From Streptomyces lincolnensis (GTDB taxonomy: Bacteria; Actinomycetota; Actinomycetes; Streptomycetales; Streptomycetaceae), in contig NZ_JAIHON010000005.1 in NCBI RefSeq assembly GCF_021173675.1, forward strand, positions 310,001 through 374,000: 64,000 nt of DNA, read 5' to 3'. Position 1 is the first letter of the stretch; each line of letters starts with the position of its first letter. The notes below the pieces were generated by a model. The model searched no databases. It had not been told where the DNA came from and saw only the letters and a program-made list of their open reading frames with translations. Both the position numbers and the translations under genes were made by a program. Shown one piece after another: positions 51,578 through 60,737 of the stretch.

Positions 51578-52450
51578 ATGACAGACCTTCGTATCGGTGT
51601 CATGTACGACCGCGACTGGGCCCCGGAAGGGCTGCCCGAGTTCGCGCGACGGGCCGAGGAACTCGGCGTGGACGACCTGTGGGTGGTCGAGGACCTCGGC
51701 TGGAACGGCGGGGTGTCCGCGGCGGCCGTGGCCCTGGGCGCCACCCGGCGGCTGCGGGTGGGCATCGGGATCACCCCGGCGCCGTTGCGCAGCCCCGCCC
51801 TGCTGGCGATGGAACTGGCCACCCTGGCACGGGTGTTCCCGGACCGGCTGGTGGCCGGCATCGGGCACGGCGTGCGGGAGTGGATGGAACAGGTCGGTGT
51901 CGCCCCGCGCTCACCGCTGGCCCTGCTGGAGGAGACCATCACCTCCGTGCGGGCCCTGCTGCGCGGTGCGAAGGTCGAGCTGGAGGGCCGCGAAGTACGC
52001 CTGGACGGCGTGAAGTTGGTGCACCCGCCGGCCGAACCCCCGCCGGTGGTCGCGGGTGTGGTCCGCCCCCGCTCCCTGGAGCTGTCCGGCCGGGTCGCCG
52101 ACGGCACCCTGATCGCCGAGGGCCACGGCCCGCGCGACCTGGAGAACATCCGGGCCCTGACCGCGCGGGGCGGCGCCGGAGCCGGCCACACCCTCACGGT
52201 GTTCTCCTTCTGCCACGTCGGCGACGACCCCGACGAGGTCGCCCGCACCCTGCACCCGCACACCGAGGGCCACGGCGGCTGGCTCGGCCGCCCGCAGGAC
52301 GAGGTGTTCACCGTCTCCGGTACGGCGTCGGAGGCCGCCGAGGACATCGGCGCGCTCGGCGCGGCGGGCGCCGACACGGTCGTACTCCGTGTCGTGGGCG
52401 GTGAACCGCTGCGGCAGCTGGAAGCGGTGCTGGGCGCGCTCGGGCGCTGA
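51578..52450 (+). CDS. Luciferase-like (LLM) F420-dependent oxidoreductase
   Basis: A 290-aa TIM-barrel oxidoreductase of the bacterial luciferase family. It has A-R-R-A-E-E-L-G-V-D-D-L-W-V-V-E-D (early strand), A-T-R-R-L-R-V-G-I-G-I (central), P-D-R-L-V-A-G-I-G-H-G and P-P-V-V-A-G-V. These features match the F420-using branch common in actinobacteria, but FMN use is not excluded. AGGAG ends three bases before ATG 51578. It faces the DUF2235 gene with only 13 bp between stops. Substrate unknown. Confidence 0.85.
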   Translation: MTDLRIGVMYDRDWAPEGLPEFARRAEELGVDDLWVVEDLGWNGGVSAAAVALGATRRLRVGIGITPAPLRSPALLAMELATLARVFPDRLVAGIGHGVREWMEQVGVAPRSPLALLEETITSVRALLRGAKVELEGREVRLDGVKLVHPPAEPPPVVAGVVRPRSLELSGRVADGTLIAEGHGPRDLENIRALTARGGAGAGHTLTVFSFCHVGDDPDEVARTLHPHTEGHGGWLGRPQDEVFTVSGTASEAAEDIGALGAAGADTVVLRVVGGEPLRQLEAVLGALGR

Positions 52451-52463
52451 GCGGCGGCCCGGC

Positions 52464-53597
52464 TCACCGAAGGGCCGGTTCCGTCCAGTGGGGATCGGCC
52501 CAGCGGGTGGGATCGTCCGGGTCCGGGAGGCCGCGGCGGTACTCCGGGTCCTCCTGGAGCCGGAGCCGGACGCTCTCGTGGAAGACCGCGTCCTCGGGCA
52601 CGCCCCGCGAGCGCCGGCCCACGAGGCACCACAGCGGACCGTTGCGGTGGCAGGCGGCGCCGGCGAAGTCCTTGGTCAGCGCGGTCGCCTCCGCGTAGGC
52701 GCCCTCCCGGAAGTCGAGGTCCCGGCACCCGCCGTCGACGATCCACTTGAGGGCGATGGTGGACAGCAGCGGCTCGCCCTTCTCGTGGTCGAAGGTGCCG
52801 CCGACGTCACAGTGCACCCCGGCGAACCAGACCTCCTCCAGCGTGTCCCGCACCGGCCCGGTCCGGGGTCTGACCAGGTACTCGCGGTAGGGCCGGCGTC
52901 GCTCGTCGAGGGAGACGGCGTGCCGGATGCGGTACGCGTTGGGCAGGGACCGGGTGTAGGGCCAGCGCAGGGTGCCCAGGCGGAGGACGCCGGCCGCCTT
53001 CACGGTGTCCCAGAGCCCCATGTAGGTGACCGGCACGGCGTAGCGCGAGACCTGGCGGGGGTCGTTGAGCTTGACCTGCTGCCACAGCGGGTCCCCGTCG
53101 GCGACCCGGCAGAAGGCGCGCGAGAAGCGGGCGACCTCGTCCTGGCTGCGGTCGATGTCCTGGTTGAAGGCGTACTTCGCGACGGCGTAGGGGACGAGGT
53201 TCTCCGTTCCCGGACGCATGAGCCCCGGCTTGTTGAGCATCCCGACGAGGGCGCGGGCGGTGTAGGCGCCGCGGCTGAACCCGAAGACGTGGACCGCGTC
53301 GCCCGGCTCCCAGTGACGCATCAGGTAGGTGTACGCCTCGGCGAGGTTGGTCCTCAGGCCGGTGCCGAACGCCAGGCCGCTCAGCCGGGAGAACCGGCGG
53401 CTCAGGGGCCCGCGTGCGGTGGCCGCCGAGAGGGTGCCGACGCCGGGGTCGTAGTAGAGGAGCTGGCGGTCGGGGTTCTCCGTCGCCAGCATCCCGTAGA
53501 GCTTGACCACGTTGGTGGGGTGGTCCGCGCCGACCTGGTTGCCGGTTCCGTCGAGGCAGATGACGATGCTGCGTGGCCTGGCTGACATGGCTGACAT
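52464..53597 (-). CDS. DUF2235 (Tle1-like) alpha/beta hydrolase
   Basis: A 377-aa hydrolase. It opens I-V-I-C-L-D-G-T-G-N-Q (DUF2235 signature), has the lipase elbow G-F-S-R-G-A, and a later G-V-H-C-D-V-G-G motif with the acid region. Tle1-type proteins of this family are phospholipase effectors in other bacteria. No secretion apparatus is encoded nearby and no signal peptide is present. ATG 53597 lies 13 bp after the stop of the uncharacterised gene upstream, so they probably form an operon. Confidence 0.82.
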   Translation of the reverse strand: MSAMSARPRSIVICLDGTGNQVGADHPTNVVKLYGMLATENPDRQLLYYDPGVGTLSAATARGPLSRRFSRLSGLAFGTGLRTNLAEAYTYLMRHWEPGDAVHVFGFSRGAYTARALVGMLNKPGLMRPGTENLVPYAVAKYAFNQDIDRSQDEVARFSRAFCRVADGDPLWQQVKLNDPRQVSRYAVPVTYMGLWDTVKAAGVLRLGTLRWPYTRSLPNAYRIRHAVSLDERRRPYREYLVRPRTGPVRDTLEEVWFAGVHCDVGGTFDHEKGEPLLSTIALKWIVDGGCRDLDFREGAYAEATALTKDFAGAACHRNGPLWCLVGRRSRGVPEDAVFHESVRLRLQEDPEYRRGLPDPDDPTRWADPHWTEPALR

Positions 53598-53610
53598 GGC
53601 CCCTCCCCGG

Positions 53611-54465
53611 TCAACCGGCCGGCGGGGTGGACGCGGTGTCCGCCCCGGGCGGTATCTGCTGTTCGAACGCCTCCAGCGCCATGGGGCTGTCGGGCGGCAG
53701 CACCGCCATCATGCGGCGCCGCTGCGCCTCCGCCACGGCCTTTCCGGCCGGTGTGCCGTGCCGGGCGTGCACGATCCGCACCTGTCCGTCGCCGGAACCC
53801 CGGCGGCCCACCGGGGCGACCCCGGCGTGGGTGCCGTCGGGCAGGGTCACCCACAGGTGGAAGTCGTCGTACTTGAAGAAGTCCGCGGACTTCGTCGGCC
53901 AGGGGTAGTGGTGCTCGCCGGCCGCCTTGGGCAGGACGCCGGAGTGGTGGGGGCGGCTCAGCGGCACGCACGCGTTGAAGAGGGAGTCGGTCCACGCCTC
54001 GACGGTGTCGGCGTCGGTGATCGGGGTGTTCAGCAGGTCCCGGGCGCGCTTGTAGCCGAGGGCGTCCAGGGCCGCGAGCGTCATCGGGAAGGCGGCGACG
54101 AGGTCGGCGGCCTCCCGGCGGAGCCGGTCCACCTTCACGGGGTCGGCGCAGAACTGCATGCTCCACTCGATGCCGACCCGGGCCCGGTACATGCGCCAGC
54201 CCGTCGACGTCCTGACCCAGAGACTGCCGCCGTGGTGCATCTCCCAGGGGCCCGGCCCGTACGGCAGGTCGCCTGCGCCGGCGTCCGCCTCCTGCAGGAT
54301 CTTCTTCGCCGCCTTCTTGGCCGCCCGGAAGTGCCGGGACTCGGCGCGCTCCCGGTGCTTGACGAGGCGGATCCTCCAGGGATGGTTGCCGCCGTGGGTG
54401 CCGCCCGGTTCGAGGACGACCCGGCCTCCGGCTTCCCGCTCTGCCACCGAACCCGCGTCGGGCAT
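53611..54465 (-). CDS. Uncharacterised protein upstream of the DUF2235 gene
   Basis: I do not recognise this 284-aa family. It contains a Lys/Arg/Glu-rich helix (R-A-A-K-K-A-A-K-K-I-L-Q-E-A), a W/M/H-rich stretch (P-W-E-M-H-H-G-G-S-L-W-V-R) and a Trp-bearing C-terminal part (F-H-L-W-V-T-L-P-D-G-T-H). No signal peptide or membrane helix is seen. ATG 54465 has the strong ribosome site AAGGAGG; the longer frame to 54528 does not. Its gene is 13 bp from DUF2235, so it could be a partner, adaptor or immunity-type protein. Confidence 0.65.
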   Translation of the reverse strand: MPDAGSVAEREAGGRVVLEPGGTHGGNHPWRIRLVKHRERAESRHFRAAKKAAKKILQEADAGAGDLPYGPGPWEMHHGGSLWVRTSTGWRMYRARVGIEWSMQFCADPVKVDRLRREAADLVAAFPMTLAALDALGYKRARDLLNTPITDADTVEAWTDSLFNACVPLSRPHHSGVLPKAAGEHHYPWPTKSADFFKYDDFHLWVTLPDGTHAGVAPVGRRGSGDGQVRIVHARHGTPAGKAVAEAQRRRMMAVLPPDSPMALEAFEQQIPPGADTASTPPAG

Positions 54466-54606
54466 GGCCGCCTCCTTCACGCACCGCGGCCCCGTTCGCC
54501 CAGCGCGCTCGAGGCCCGCTTCCTCCATCGTGCGCCGAGGTCGTCCCCGCGTCGACTTCTGTCACCGGCCGCGCGTCTCCCACGGGTCCCGCGGGCCGCG
54601 CGAGGG

Positions 54607-55557
54607 TCAGTGCGCGGCGAACTGCACGCGTGTGGGCTGCACGACGTCCGGTTGTAGCGCGATGCCGTCGACCGTCAGTTGTTCTCCATAGATGTCGGTG
54701 ACGCGGATCTCGCCACCGCACCCGGTCCCCTTCTCGGAGAGGAAGTAGTTGTACTCGGTACGCGGCAGGGCGACCCAGCTCCCGCCGGAGTTCACTTCGA
54801 GCCGGGCCACGGGGTTGCGGTGGCCGAGCACCTGGACGGCGCACCAGTAACGGCTGGAGCCGGTCTTGTAGCGGACCGAGAGCGTGTCGGCCCGGTCGGG
54901 GCTCAGCAGGGTCCAGGTGATCGGGATCCGGCCGGCCGTGGGGTCGGCGAGCCTGGCGAACGCCTCGGCGCTGAGGTCGAGTTGGCCGGGCGCGCAGTCC
55001 CCCGGGCACTCGTTGGTGATGCGGACCGTGACGGAGGCCCCGCTCGCCGTGCGGACGAGCACGTGGGCCCCGCACGCCTTGGAGGTCTCGTAGTCGGTGG
55101 TGTTCATCGCCGCGGTCATCACGTCGTCGGTGGGGCCGAACAGACAGGCCCCGTCGCCGTTTCCGGCGTCGTAGAAGGTGGCGACCCCGCTGTAGGTGAC
55201 CGCGGGGCGGATGCGTCCCGCCAGGGACGCTGGCCCGGAGGACGGCCGCGGGGTCTTCGTGGCCGCGGGCCGCTTCGCGGCGGGGGTCTCCGGAGCCGAC
55301 GGGGCGATCGCGGCGGCCTTCCTGCTCGGGGGCGCCGATGAGGGTGTCGGCTCGGGTTCCGTGGCCGGCGCCCGCGTCACCTGGGCGCCGGCCACGGGCG
55401 CGGGAGCCGGGCGCTCGTCGGCGGCCTTGCGGTCGGGACGCACGGCCACGGCCAGCGCCACGACCGCGGACACGACGAGAGCGAGGGCCGCCACGGAGAC
55501 GACGACGAGAGCGGTACGCCGCTTACGGGCCGCACGGTGCTGAGATCTGGGCGCCAC
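54607..55557 (-). CDS. Expansin-like protein (DPBB + CBM63-like)
   Basis: A 316-aa protein. An N-terminal membrane anchor or uncleaved signal (about residues 12-42) and a Pro/Ala/Thr-rich linker lead to a double-psi beta-barrel (about 120-215: G-V-A-T-F-Y-D-A-G-N, T-N-E-C-P-G-D, and Q-L-D-L-S, whose Asp is the conserved one of bacterial expansins). A second domain (about 220-316) looks like a cell-wall-binding CBM63. It has no hydrolase activity in known relatives; it loosens cellulose or cell walls. GTG 55557 has AAGGA upstream; GTG 55590 is the alternative. It lies beside a PL7 lyase and near a GH5 cellulase. Confidence 0.83.
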   Translation of the reverse strand: MAPRSQHRAARKRRTALVVVSVAALALVVSAVVALAVAVRPDRKAADERPAPAPVAGAQVTRAPATEPEPTPSSAPPSRKAAAIAPSAPETPAAKRPAATKTPRPSSGPASLAGRIRPAVTYSGVATFYDAGNGDGACLFGPTDDVMTAAMNTTDYETSKACGAHVLVRTASGASVTVRITNECPGDCAPGQLDLSAEAFARLADPTAGRIPITWTLLSPDRADTLSVRYKTGSSRYWCAVQVLGHRNPVARLEVNSGGSWVALPRTEYNYFLSEKGTGCGGEIRVTDIYGEQLTVDGIALQPDVVQPTRVQFAAH

Positions 55558-55669
55558 GGATGAGGTCCTTGTCGGGGTCGGGAGATCCACCTCCCCTACA
55601 GTGGCCGCCGCGCGCCGAAAGGTTGCCGGATTTCTCGAAAAAAGTTTCCGGCGCCCAACTCGCCGTCGC

Positions 55670-56458
55670 TCAGGAGTGCTTGACGTCGATGTCCGAGATG
55701 CGGACCTCGCCGAAGTTGCCGTCCGTGCAGGGGTCGGAGTTGCCGCAGTTGGCCTGGGTGTAGGCGCCCGCCTTGAAGTAGTTGGTGTCGCCGTCGTGGG
55801 AGACCGTGGTCTCCAGCGTGCCGTTGTAGTACGCCTTGATCCTGCCGTCCCGGGCCACGAACCTGGCCTCGAACTCGGTGCCCAGCTCGTAGTCGTCGGT
55901 GACGAGGTGGTGGTGCCGGTCGTCGCCGTCGGTGATGTAGAGGCGGCTGCCCTCCAGCCGGAAGACGGTGACGTCGTCGTCCCCGCCGTGGACCTGGGCG
56001 CCGACCACCCACGGCCGTTCGGCGGGCAGTGCCGTGAAGGCCTCCCGGACCACGAGGGTGTGGGTGCCCTCCGTGGTGGACCAGGCGGCCTCGTCCTCGC
56101 CGCCGTCGGTCATCTCCCGCAGTTCGGCGCGCGGATAGCTGGAGCCGCCCGTCGTCACACCGTTGACGGCCGCCCGGAACCTGACGGCGCCGCAGTCGCC
56201 CTCGGCCCGGAACCAGGGGGCGGCGGAGAAGCCGGCCAGCTCGGGCTGGGTGATCTCGGCGGGGTCCTCCTCCTCACCGGTGGGCAGGGTCAGTTTCCAG
56301 TCGGTCAGGTCGAGGACCTCGGAGGGGTTGGCGCACCGGGCGGCCGCCGTCCGCTCCGGGGCCGGGGCGGGGGTGGCCGCCTGGGCGGACAGGGTGAACG
56401 CGGCGGTCGACAGGGCCGCGGTGATGCCCACCGGCAGGCAGGTCCGCATGCTGGGCAT
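55670..56458 (-). CDS. Secreted PL7-family polysaccharide (alginate) lyase
   Basis: A 262-aa exported lyase. A signal peptide (about 1-28, T-L-S-A-Q-A-A) is followed by a beta-jelly roll with Y-P-R-A-E-L-R-E-M, G-A-Q-V-H-G and Y-F-K-A-G-A-Y-T-Q, the three PL7 catalytic signatures. It would cleave alginate or related uronic-acid polymers outside the cell. ATG 56458 follows GAGGAGAGGAAA. It lies in the same direction as the expansin-like gene, 112 bp upstream of it, and may be co-expressed. Confidence 0.87.
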   Translation of the reverse strand: MPSMRTCLPVGITAALSTAAFTLSAQAATPAPAPERTAAARCANPSEVLDLTDWKLTLPTGEEEDPAEITQPELAGFSAAPWFRAEGDCGAVRFRAAVNGVTTGGSSYPRAELREMTDGGEDEAAWSTTEGTHTLVVREAFTALPAERPWVVGAQVHGGDDDVTVFRLEGSRLYITDGDDRHHHLVTDDYELGTEFEARFVARDGRIKAYYNGTLETTVSHDGDTNYFKAGAYTQANCGNSDPCTDGNFGEVRISDIDVKHS

Positions 56459-56604
56459 GGCGGGGTTTCCTCTCCTCGGGTGTTCGGTTCGGGCCGACGC
56501 GTACCGTAGGCCCCGTCGCCGGGACCGGTCCCGAAGTCCGCCGTCCCGGGCGGGCGTTCACCGTCCCCGCCCATGCGTGCGCCTGATGAAGGCTCTGGGT
56601 AGAC

Positions 56605-56630
56605 ACTGCGTACGGCCGGGCCTACGCAGT
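56605..56630. promoter_or_regulatory. Inverted repeat upstream of the Ser/Thr kinase gene
   Basis: ACTGCGTA (56605-56612) is complementary to TACGCAGT (56623-56630), with a 10-nt spacer. It lies about 70 bp before the kinase start and between two divergent genes. Confidence 0.45.
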
Positions 56631-56700
56631 AGGTTCGACCCGACCGCGTGCTCCTGGACCGAGGGTGCGTGGCCCGGACTCGACCGAGGGGGAAGAATCC

Positions 56701-58647
56701 GTGCGTTCCGGTGACCGTTTCGCCGACCGCTATGTCCTCAGGGAGGTCATCGGCGCGGGTCGGGGCGGTGACGTCTGGCTGGCCCACGACACGGTGGTGG
56801 GCCAGGACGTCGCGCTGAAACCGGAGCTGCCGGAGGGCGACCACGAGACCGCGGTGCTGCGGCTGCTGGGCGAGCCCCGCGCCATGGCCAAGTTCCGCGA
56901 CCACCCCCATGTCGTCACCCTCTTCGACGTCGTGACCGCGCCCCCGCGGGACGACAAGGGCGACGAGGGCGACAAGGACGGCGGCGTCGCGCAGACGTAC
57001 TGGTTCGTCATGGAGTACGTCCCCGGCGGCGGCCTGGACCGGCAGCCCACCGTCCCTCCGGTGCGGGCGGCCCGGATCGGCGCCCAACTCGCCGACGCGC
57101 TGGCCGCGTTGCACGAGGAGGGCATCGTCCACTGCGACGTCAAGCCCGCCAACATCGGCCTCACCCGCCGGGGCACGGCGAAGCTGCTGGACTTCGGTGC
57201 CGCCTACCGGGTAGGCGGCACCGACACCATCACGGTCAACGGCCCGTTCAGCTACACCCCGGACTACGCCGCCCCCGAACTGGCCCGGGGGAACGTCCCC
57301 CGGCCCGCCTCGGACGTCTTCTGTCTGGCCGCCACCCTGCACGCCCTGGTCACCGGCGCACCCCCGCGCGGCGGCGAACCCGTCGAGGCGGAAGCCCCCG
57401 GGCGGACGGGGGACGCCGAGGAGGACGCCGAGCGCCTGCGGCACTGGCGGGCCGAGCAGGGCGTGGTGGACCTGGACGCCGACGCCGTGGGGCCGCTGTA
57501 CCCCGTGCTCGCCGACATGCTCCGGCGCGATCCGGGGCAGCGTCCGACCGCGACCGAGGTCAAGCGGCGTCTGGAGGCGGTCGCCGGATCCGGGGCGGAC
57601 GCCCCCGCCCCCGGCCCGGACACCGCCCGGGACCGGCCCGGCGGACGGCGGCGATGGCGGCCACTGGCCGCGGTGGCCCTCGGCCTCAGCGCCGTACTGG
57701 CCCTGGGCCTCGTCGTCGCCCAGCAGGGCGACGACGAAAAGACCGGGTCCCGGTCGGGGAGCGGGCTCGGCAAGAACGCCCCGTACGAGCCGCGGTCCCT
57801 GATCGGCGATCCGCACACGGCCGACGTGTGCGAACTGGCCGACCCCGCCGCCCTCGCCCAGTTCGGCACCGCGGAACCGGACGTGGACTACGGCAACTTC
57901 GACCGCTGCGACCTGTTGGTGCGCGTCGACGACAAGACCCGTATCGACGTCTCGCTCCGGCTGCGCCGGGGCGCGCCGCCCGAGTCCTCGGCGCCGACCA
58001 TCACCGTGGGGAAGATCGGCATCCTGGAGGAGGAGTCGGAGAGCGACGAGTGCCGGCTGCTGCTCGCGCCCCTCGGCGGGACCGGTGACAGCCTGGTCGG
58101 GGTCCGCGTCAACATGGGCGAGGGGTCCGTGTCGGGCGGCACCGCGGTGCTGTGCGCGGTCGCCCAGAAGGCCGCCCGCAGCGCGGCCGAGGACCTCGAC
58201 CGCGGCCCGCTGCCCCGCCGCTCCCCGGCCTACCCGCGCACCTCACTGGTCTGGGCGAACGCCTGCGACCTGCTCGACACCAAGGCCCTGTCCGTCGTAC
58301 CGGGCCTCAGGACGGACGTACCGGACGTCGGCGTCGCCGACTGGAGCTGCGAGTGGACGAGCGACGTGGACGACCTGGACACCGAGATCGCCTTCTTCCG
58401 CGACCAGCCCCGGTCCGCGGAGAAGGGCACCACGCGCACCCTCAGCGGATACCGCACCGTCGTCGAACCCGACGACGGCGACACCTGTACGGCCTTCGTG
58501 GAGTACCGCAGGTACACCGGCCAGGACTCGGAGACGGCCGCCGAGATGGTCCGCCTGGACGTCAGCGGCAGGCGTCCCCCGGAACGGCTCTGCGGGCTGG
58601 CCGGCGACCTGGCGGCCTCCGCCGCGGCGGCACTGCGCGCACGCTGA
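56701..58647 (+). CDS. Transmembrane Ser/Thr protein kinase with extracellular domain
   Basis: A 648-aa kinase. The catalytic domain (about 10-300) is intact: K40 (V-A-L-K), H144-C-D146 (H-C-D-V-K-P-A-N) and D164-F-G. A single helix lies near 319-341. The extracellular part (about 360-648) has repeated C-D/C-E segments (V-C-E-L-A-D-P and A-C-D-L-L-D) resembling ligand-binding DUF3558-like modules. It may sense wall or envelope signals. GTG 56701 has AGGGGGAAG upstream. The FHA-domain protein encoded convergently is a natural candidate reader of its phosphorylated targets. Confidence 0.88.
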   Translation: MRSGDRFADRYVLREVIGAGRGGDVWLAHDTVVGQDVALKPELPEGDHETAVLRLLGEPRAMAKFRDHPHVVTLFDVVTAPPRDDKGDEGDKDGGVAQTYWFVMEYVPGGGLDRQPTVPPVRAARIGAQLADALAALHEEGIVHCDVKPANIGLTRRGTAKLLDFGAAYRVGGTDTITVNGPFSYTPDYAAPELARGNVPRPASDVFCLAATLHALVTGAPPRGGEPVEAEAPGRTGDAEEDAERLRHWRAEQGVVDLDADAVGPLYPVLADMLRRDPGQRPTATEVKRRLEAVAGSGADAPAPGPDTARDRPGGRRRWRPLAAVALGLSAVLALGLVVAQQGDDEKTGSRSGSGLGKNAPYEPRSLIGDPHTADVCELADPAALAQFGTAEPDVDYGNFDRCDLLVRVDDKTRIDVSLRLRRGAPPESSAPTITVGKIGILEEESESDECRLLLAPLGGTGDSLVGVRVNMGEGSVSGGTAVLCAVAQKAARSAAEDLDRGPLPRRSPAYPRTSLVWANACDLLDTKALSVVPGLRTDVPDVGVADWSCEWTSDVDDLDTEIAFFRDQPRSAEKGTTRTLSGYRTVVEPDDGDTCTAFVEYRRYTGQDSETAAEMVRLDVSGRRPPERLCGLAGDLAASAAAALRAR

Positions 58648-58683
58648 GCGGGGGCTCGGGGGCTCAGGAGCTCGGGGGGGGGC

Positions 58684-59460
58684 TCAGGGCCAGTCCGAGT
58701 CGTCCTCCATCAGCTGCAGGTCCGGCGGTACGAGCGTCGTGGACTCCACCAGCCCCTTGATCAGGTTGTGCAGCAGGCCGTTGTCCCCGGGGCGGCCCTG
58801 CGACTTGTCGTGCATCAGCGGGTACCGGAACCCGGTGCGGTCCAGCCGGCGGCGTACGGCCTCGACCCGGTACTCGATCCGGCGCTCGTTCCAGTGGCCG
58901 TCGGGACGGATATAGGCGAGTTGTCTGGCCGCCACGGCGTACGTCAGGGGACGCGGGTCCTCCTCGTAGAGCAGATAGCGCTGGCCGAGGACGACCAGCA
59001 GCAGCCGCTCGTCGTCGTCGAGCGCCCAGGTCTCCGGCCGTACGGTCTCGGCGCGCCGGCGCGACACCGGGCCGTGGTCGTCGTGGCCCGACACATACAG
59101 CTCGACCAGGTGCTCGCGGTAGCCGGAGCCCTTCACGAACAGCGGGGTGTAGCCGGTGTCGAGAGGCATCGGCTCGGTGGTCAGGTGCATCATCCGGCCG
59201 CGCGGCAGCCGCACGAGCTGCTGCCCGGTGTTGCGCAGCCACCACATCCCCTGGCGGTACGTCAACTCACCGTGCCGCCGGCTCACCCACTGGTCGTCCA
59301 CGCCGACCCCGAGGTCCACGTCCGGCTCCTCACCGCGTCCGAACCGGAGGGTCAGGCCCGGCCGGGGCGGGGCGCTGAGCTCCCCGGTCACCGTGCGGGC
59401 GTGCAGGGTTCCCGGCGCGGCGGGGGCGACTCCACGCGCGAGGCTGGCGGAGAGGGACAT
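58684..59460 (-). CDS. FHA-domain protein
   Basis: A 258-aa protein. The N-terminal FHA domain (about 25-125) has F-G-R-G-E-E, S-R-R-H-G-E-L and the conserved strand M-W-W-L-R-N-T-G-Q, which bind phosphothreonine. The C-terminal half (about 140-258) is helical with many Arg/Leu, perhaps an oligomerisation or DNA-binding part. ATG 59460 has GAGGAG upstream; the longer frame to 59682 lacks support. It faces the Ser/Thr kinase gene, so kinase-FHA signalling is likely. Confidence 0.8.
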   Translation of the reverse strand: MSLSASLARGVAPAAPGTLHARTVTGELSAPPRPGLTLRFGRGEEPDVDLGVGVDDQWVSRRHGELTYRQGMWWLRNTGQQLVRLPRGRMMHLTTEPMPLDTGYTPLFVKGSGYREHLVELYVSGHDDHGPVSRRRAETVRPETWALDDDERLLLVVLGQRYLLYEEDPRPLTYAVAARQLAYIRPDGHWNERRIEYRVEAVRRRLDRTGFRYPLMHDKSQGRPGDNGLLHNLIKGLVESTTLVPPDLQLMEDDSDWP

Positions 59461-59624
59461 CGCTGATCTCCTCGGTTCACGGGTCTTCCGGCACGCGTAC
59501 GACGTATCCGCATCAGTGTGCACAGCCGCTGCGGGACCCCTCCCCACAACGGGCCGGTATAAAAGGCCTGCCCCGGTGAGGGAGGTTCGACGGCACTCAC
59601 CGGTGGACGAGTCGAGGGGGACCG

Positions 59625-60128
59625 ATGGGCACGAACGGGAACCGGGCCGGCGTCGCCGTGACGCTGGCCCTGATGGCGGCACTCACCGGCTGCGGCGCGA
59701 GCGGCGGCCAGGACGACGGCTCCGCGGAGGGGGCGGAGCCGTCGTCCACGAGTGCGGCGCCGAGCACGGGCGGGACACCGAGTACGGGCGGGACGCGCGC
59801 GCCGGCGGAGACCCGGCAACCGTCCTCGCCCTCGCCCACGCCCACGCGGGAGGCGGCCGACGGCACCGATGTCGGCGCCTGTTTCGACGGCCGCTGTGAG
59901 ATCGCCGTGTCGAAGCCGACGTCCATCGAGGTCGACAGCCGCTTCCGCGTCCCCAACCTCCGGGTCACGAAGATCACGGCCGACACCGTCGTGGTCGAGT
60001 CCTCGGGTCCGGGCACCTTCCTGCGCACCTCCCTCGGCGAGGGCGGCACCGGCATCCAGAACGGCCTCGGCTTCCGGCTGAGGTCCCTGGAGAACGGCAC
60101 GGCGGTGCTGGAGTTCTTCGCCGACTGA
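59625..60128 (+). CDS. Putative lipoprotein
   Basis: A 167-aa lipoprotein. The signal peptide ends in the lipobox L-T-G-C, so Cys23 would be lipidated. A Ser/Thr/Pro/Gly-rich linker (about 30-78) leads to a small beta domain (about 83-167) with C-F-D-G-R-C and D-T-V-V-V-E-S. Function unknown. It is divergent from the FHA gene and convergent with the XRE-cupin gene, so it appears to be a single transcript. Confidence 0.75.
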   Translation: MGTNGNRAGVAVTLALMAALTGCGASGGQDDGSAEGAEPSSTSAAPSTGGTPSTGGTRAPAETRQPSSPSPTPTREAADGTDVGACFDGRCEIAVSKPTSIEVDSRFRVPNLRVTKITADTVVVESSGPGTFLRTSLGEGGTGIQNGLGFRLRSLENGTAVLEFFAD

Positions 60129-60153
60129 CCCGGCTGACGTCCCGGGAACGGGC

Positions 60154-60735
60154 TCAGGCGCGCGGCGGCCGGGCGGCCCGGGGACGCATGACGAGCGCGG
60201 CGACGTGATAGGTGCACGGCACCGCACCGGGGTTGGCGTATCCGTGGGTGACGTCCGCGGCGAAGTACACCGAGTCGCCCGCGTCGAGGTGCAGCACCCG
60301 CTCGCCGAGGGTCAGCCGCAGCGTTCCGGCGTCGACGGCGACGAACTCGTGGGAGCCCGGCGCGTAGGCGGGGAAGTCGCCCGCGTCGCAGCCCGGCGGC
60401 AGGGTGGTGCGGATCCACTCGAAGTTCACGCCGGGCACGACCGGGGTCAGGACGGTGCGCCGCCAGCCGCCCGGTTCGTCCACGCTGTCCTGCTCGGCGG
60501 CGCGCCGCACCACGATCCGCGGGTCGTCCGGCTCGGCGACCAGCTCGGCGAGCGGCACACCCAGCCCGTCGGCGATCCGGGCGAGCACGACGACGGTGGG
60601 TGCCTTCTGGCCGCGCTCGACCGACGACAGCATGCTCACACTCACCTCGGCCGCGTCGGCCAGGCCCTGGAGCGTCAGCCCCAGTCCGTGCCGCAGTCCC
60701 TGGACGCGTCGGCCCAGCGTCACCAGATCCAGCAT
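60154..60735 (-). CDS. XRE-family regulator with cupin domain
   Basis: A 193-aa regulator. The N-terminal helix-turn-helix (about 8-62, G-L-T-L-Q-G-L-A-D-A-A-E-V-S) is followed by a cupin (about 110-185, including H-E-F-V-A and a later D-S-V-Y-F-A-A-D-V-T-H-G-Y). The cupin probably senses a small metabolite. It is divergent from the GNAT gene, and an inverted repeat containing a perfect -10 TATAAT lies between them, consistent with joint control. Confidence 0.88.
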   Translation of the reverse strand: MLDLVTLGRRVQGLRHGLGLTLQGLADAAEVSVSMLSSVERGQKAPTVVVLARIADGLGVPLAELVAEPDDPRIVVRRAAEQDSVDEPGGWRRTVLTPVVPGVNFEWIRTTLPPGCDAGDFPAYAPGSHEFVAVDAGTLRLTLGERVLHLDAGDSVYFAADVTHGYANPGAVPCTYHVAALVMRPRAARPPRA

Positions 60736-60737
60736 TC

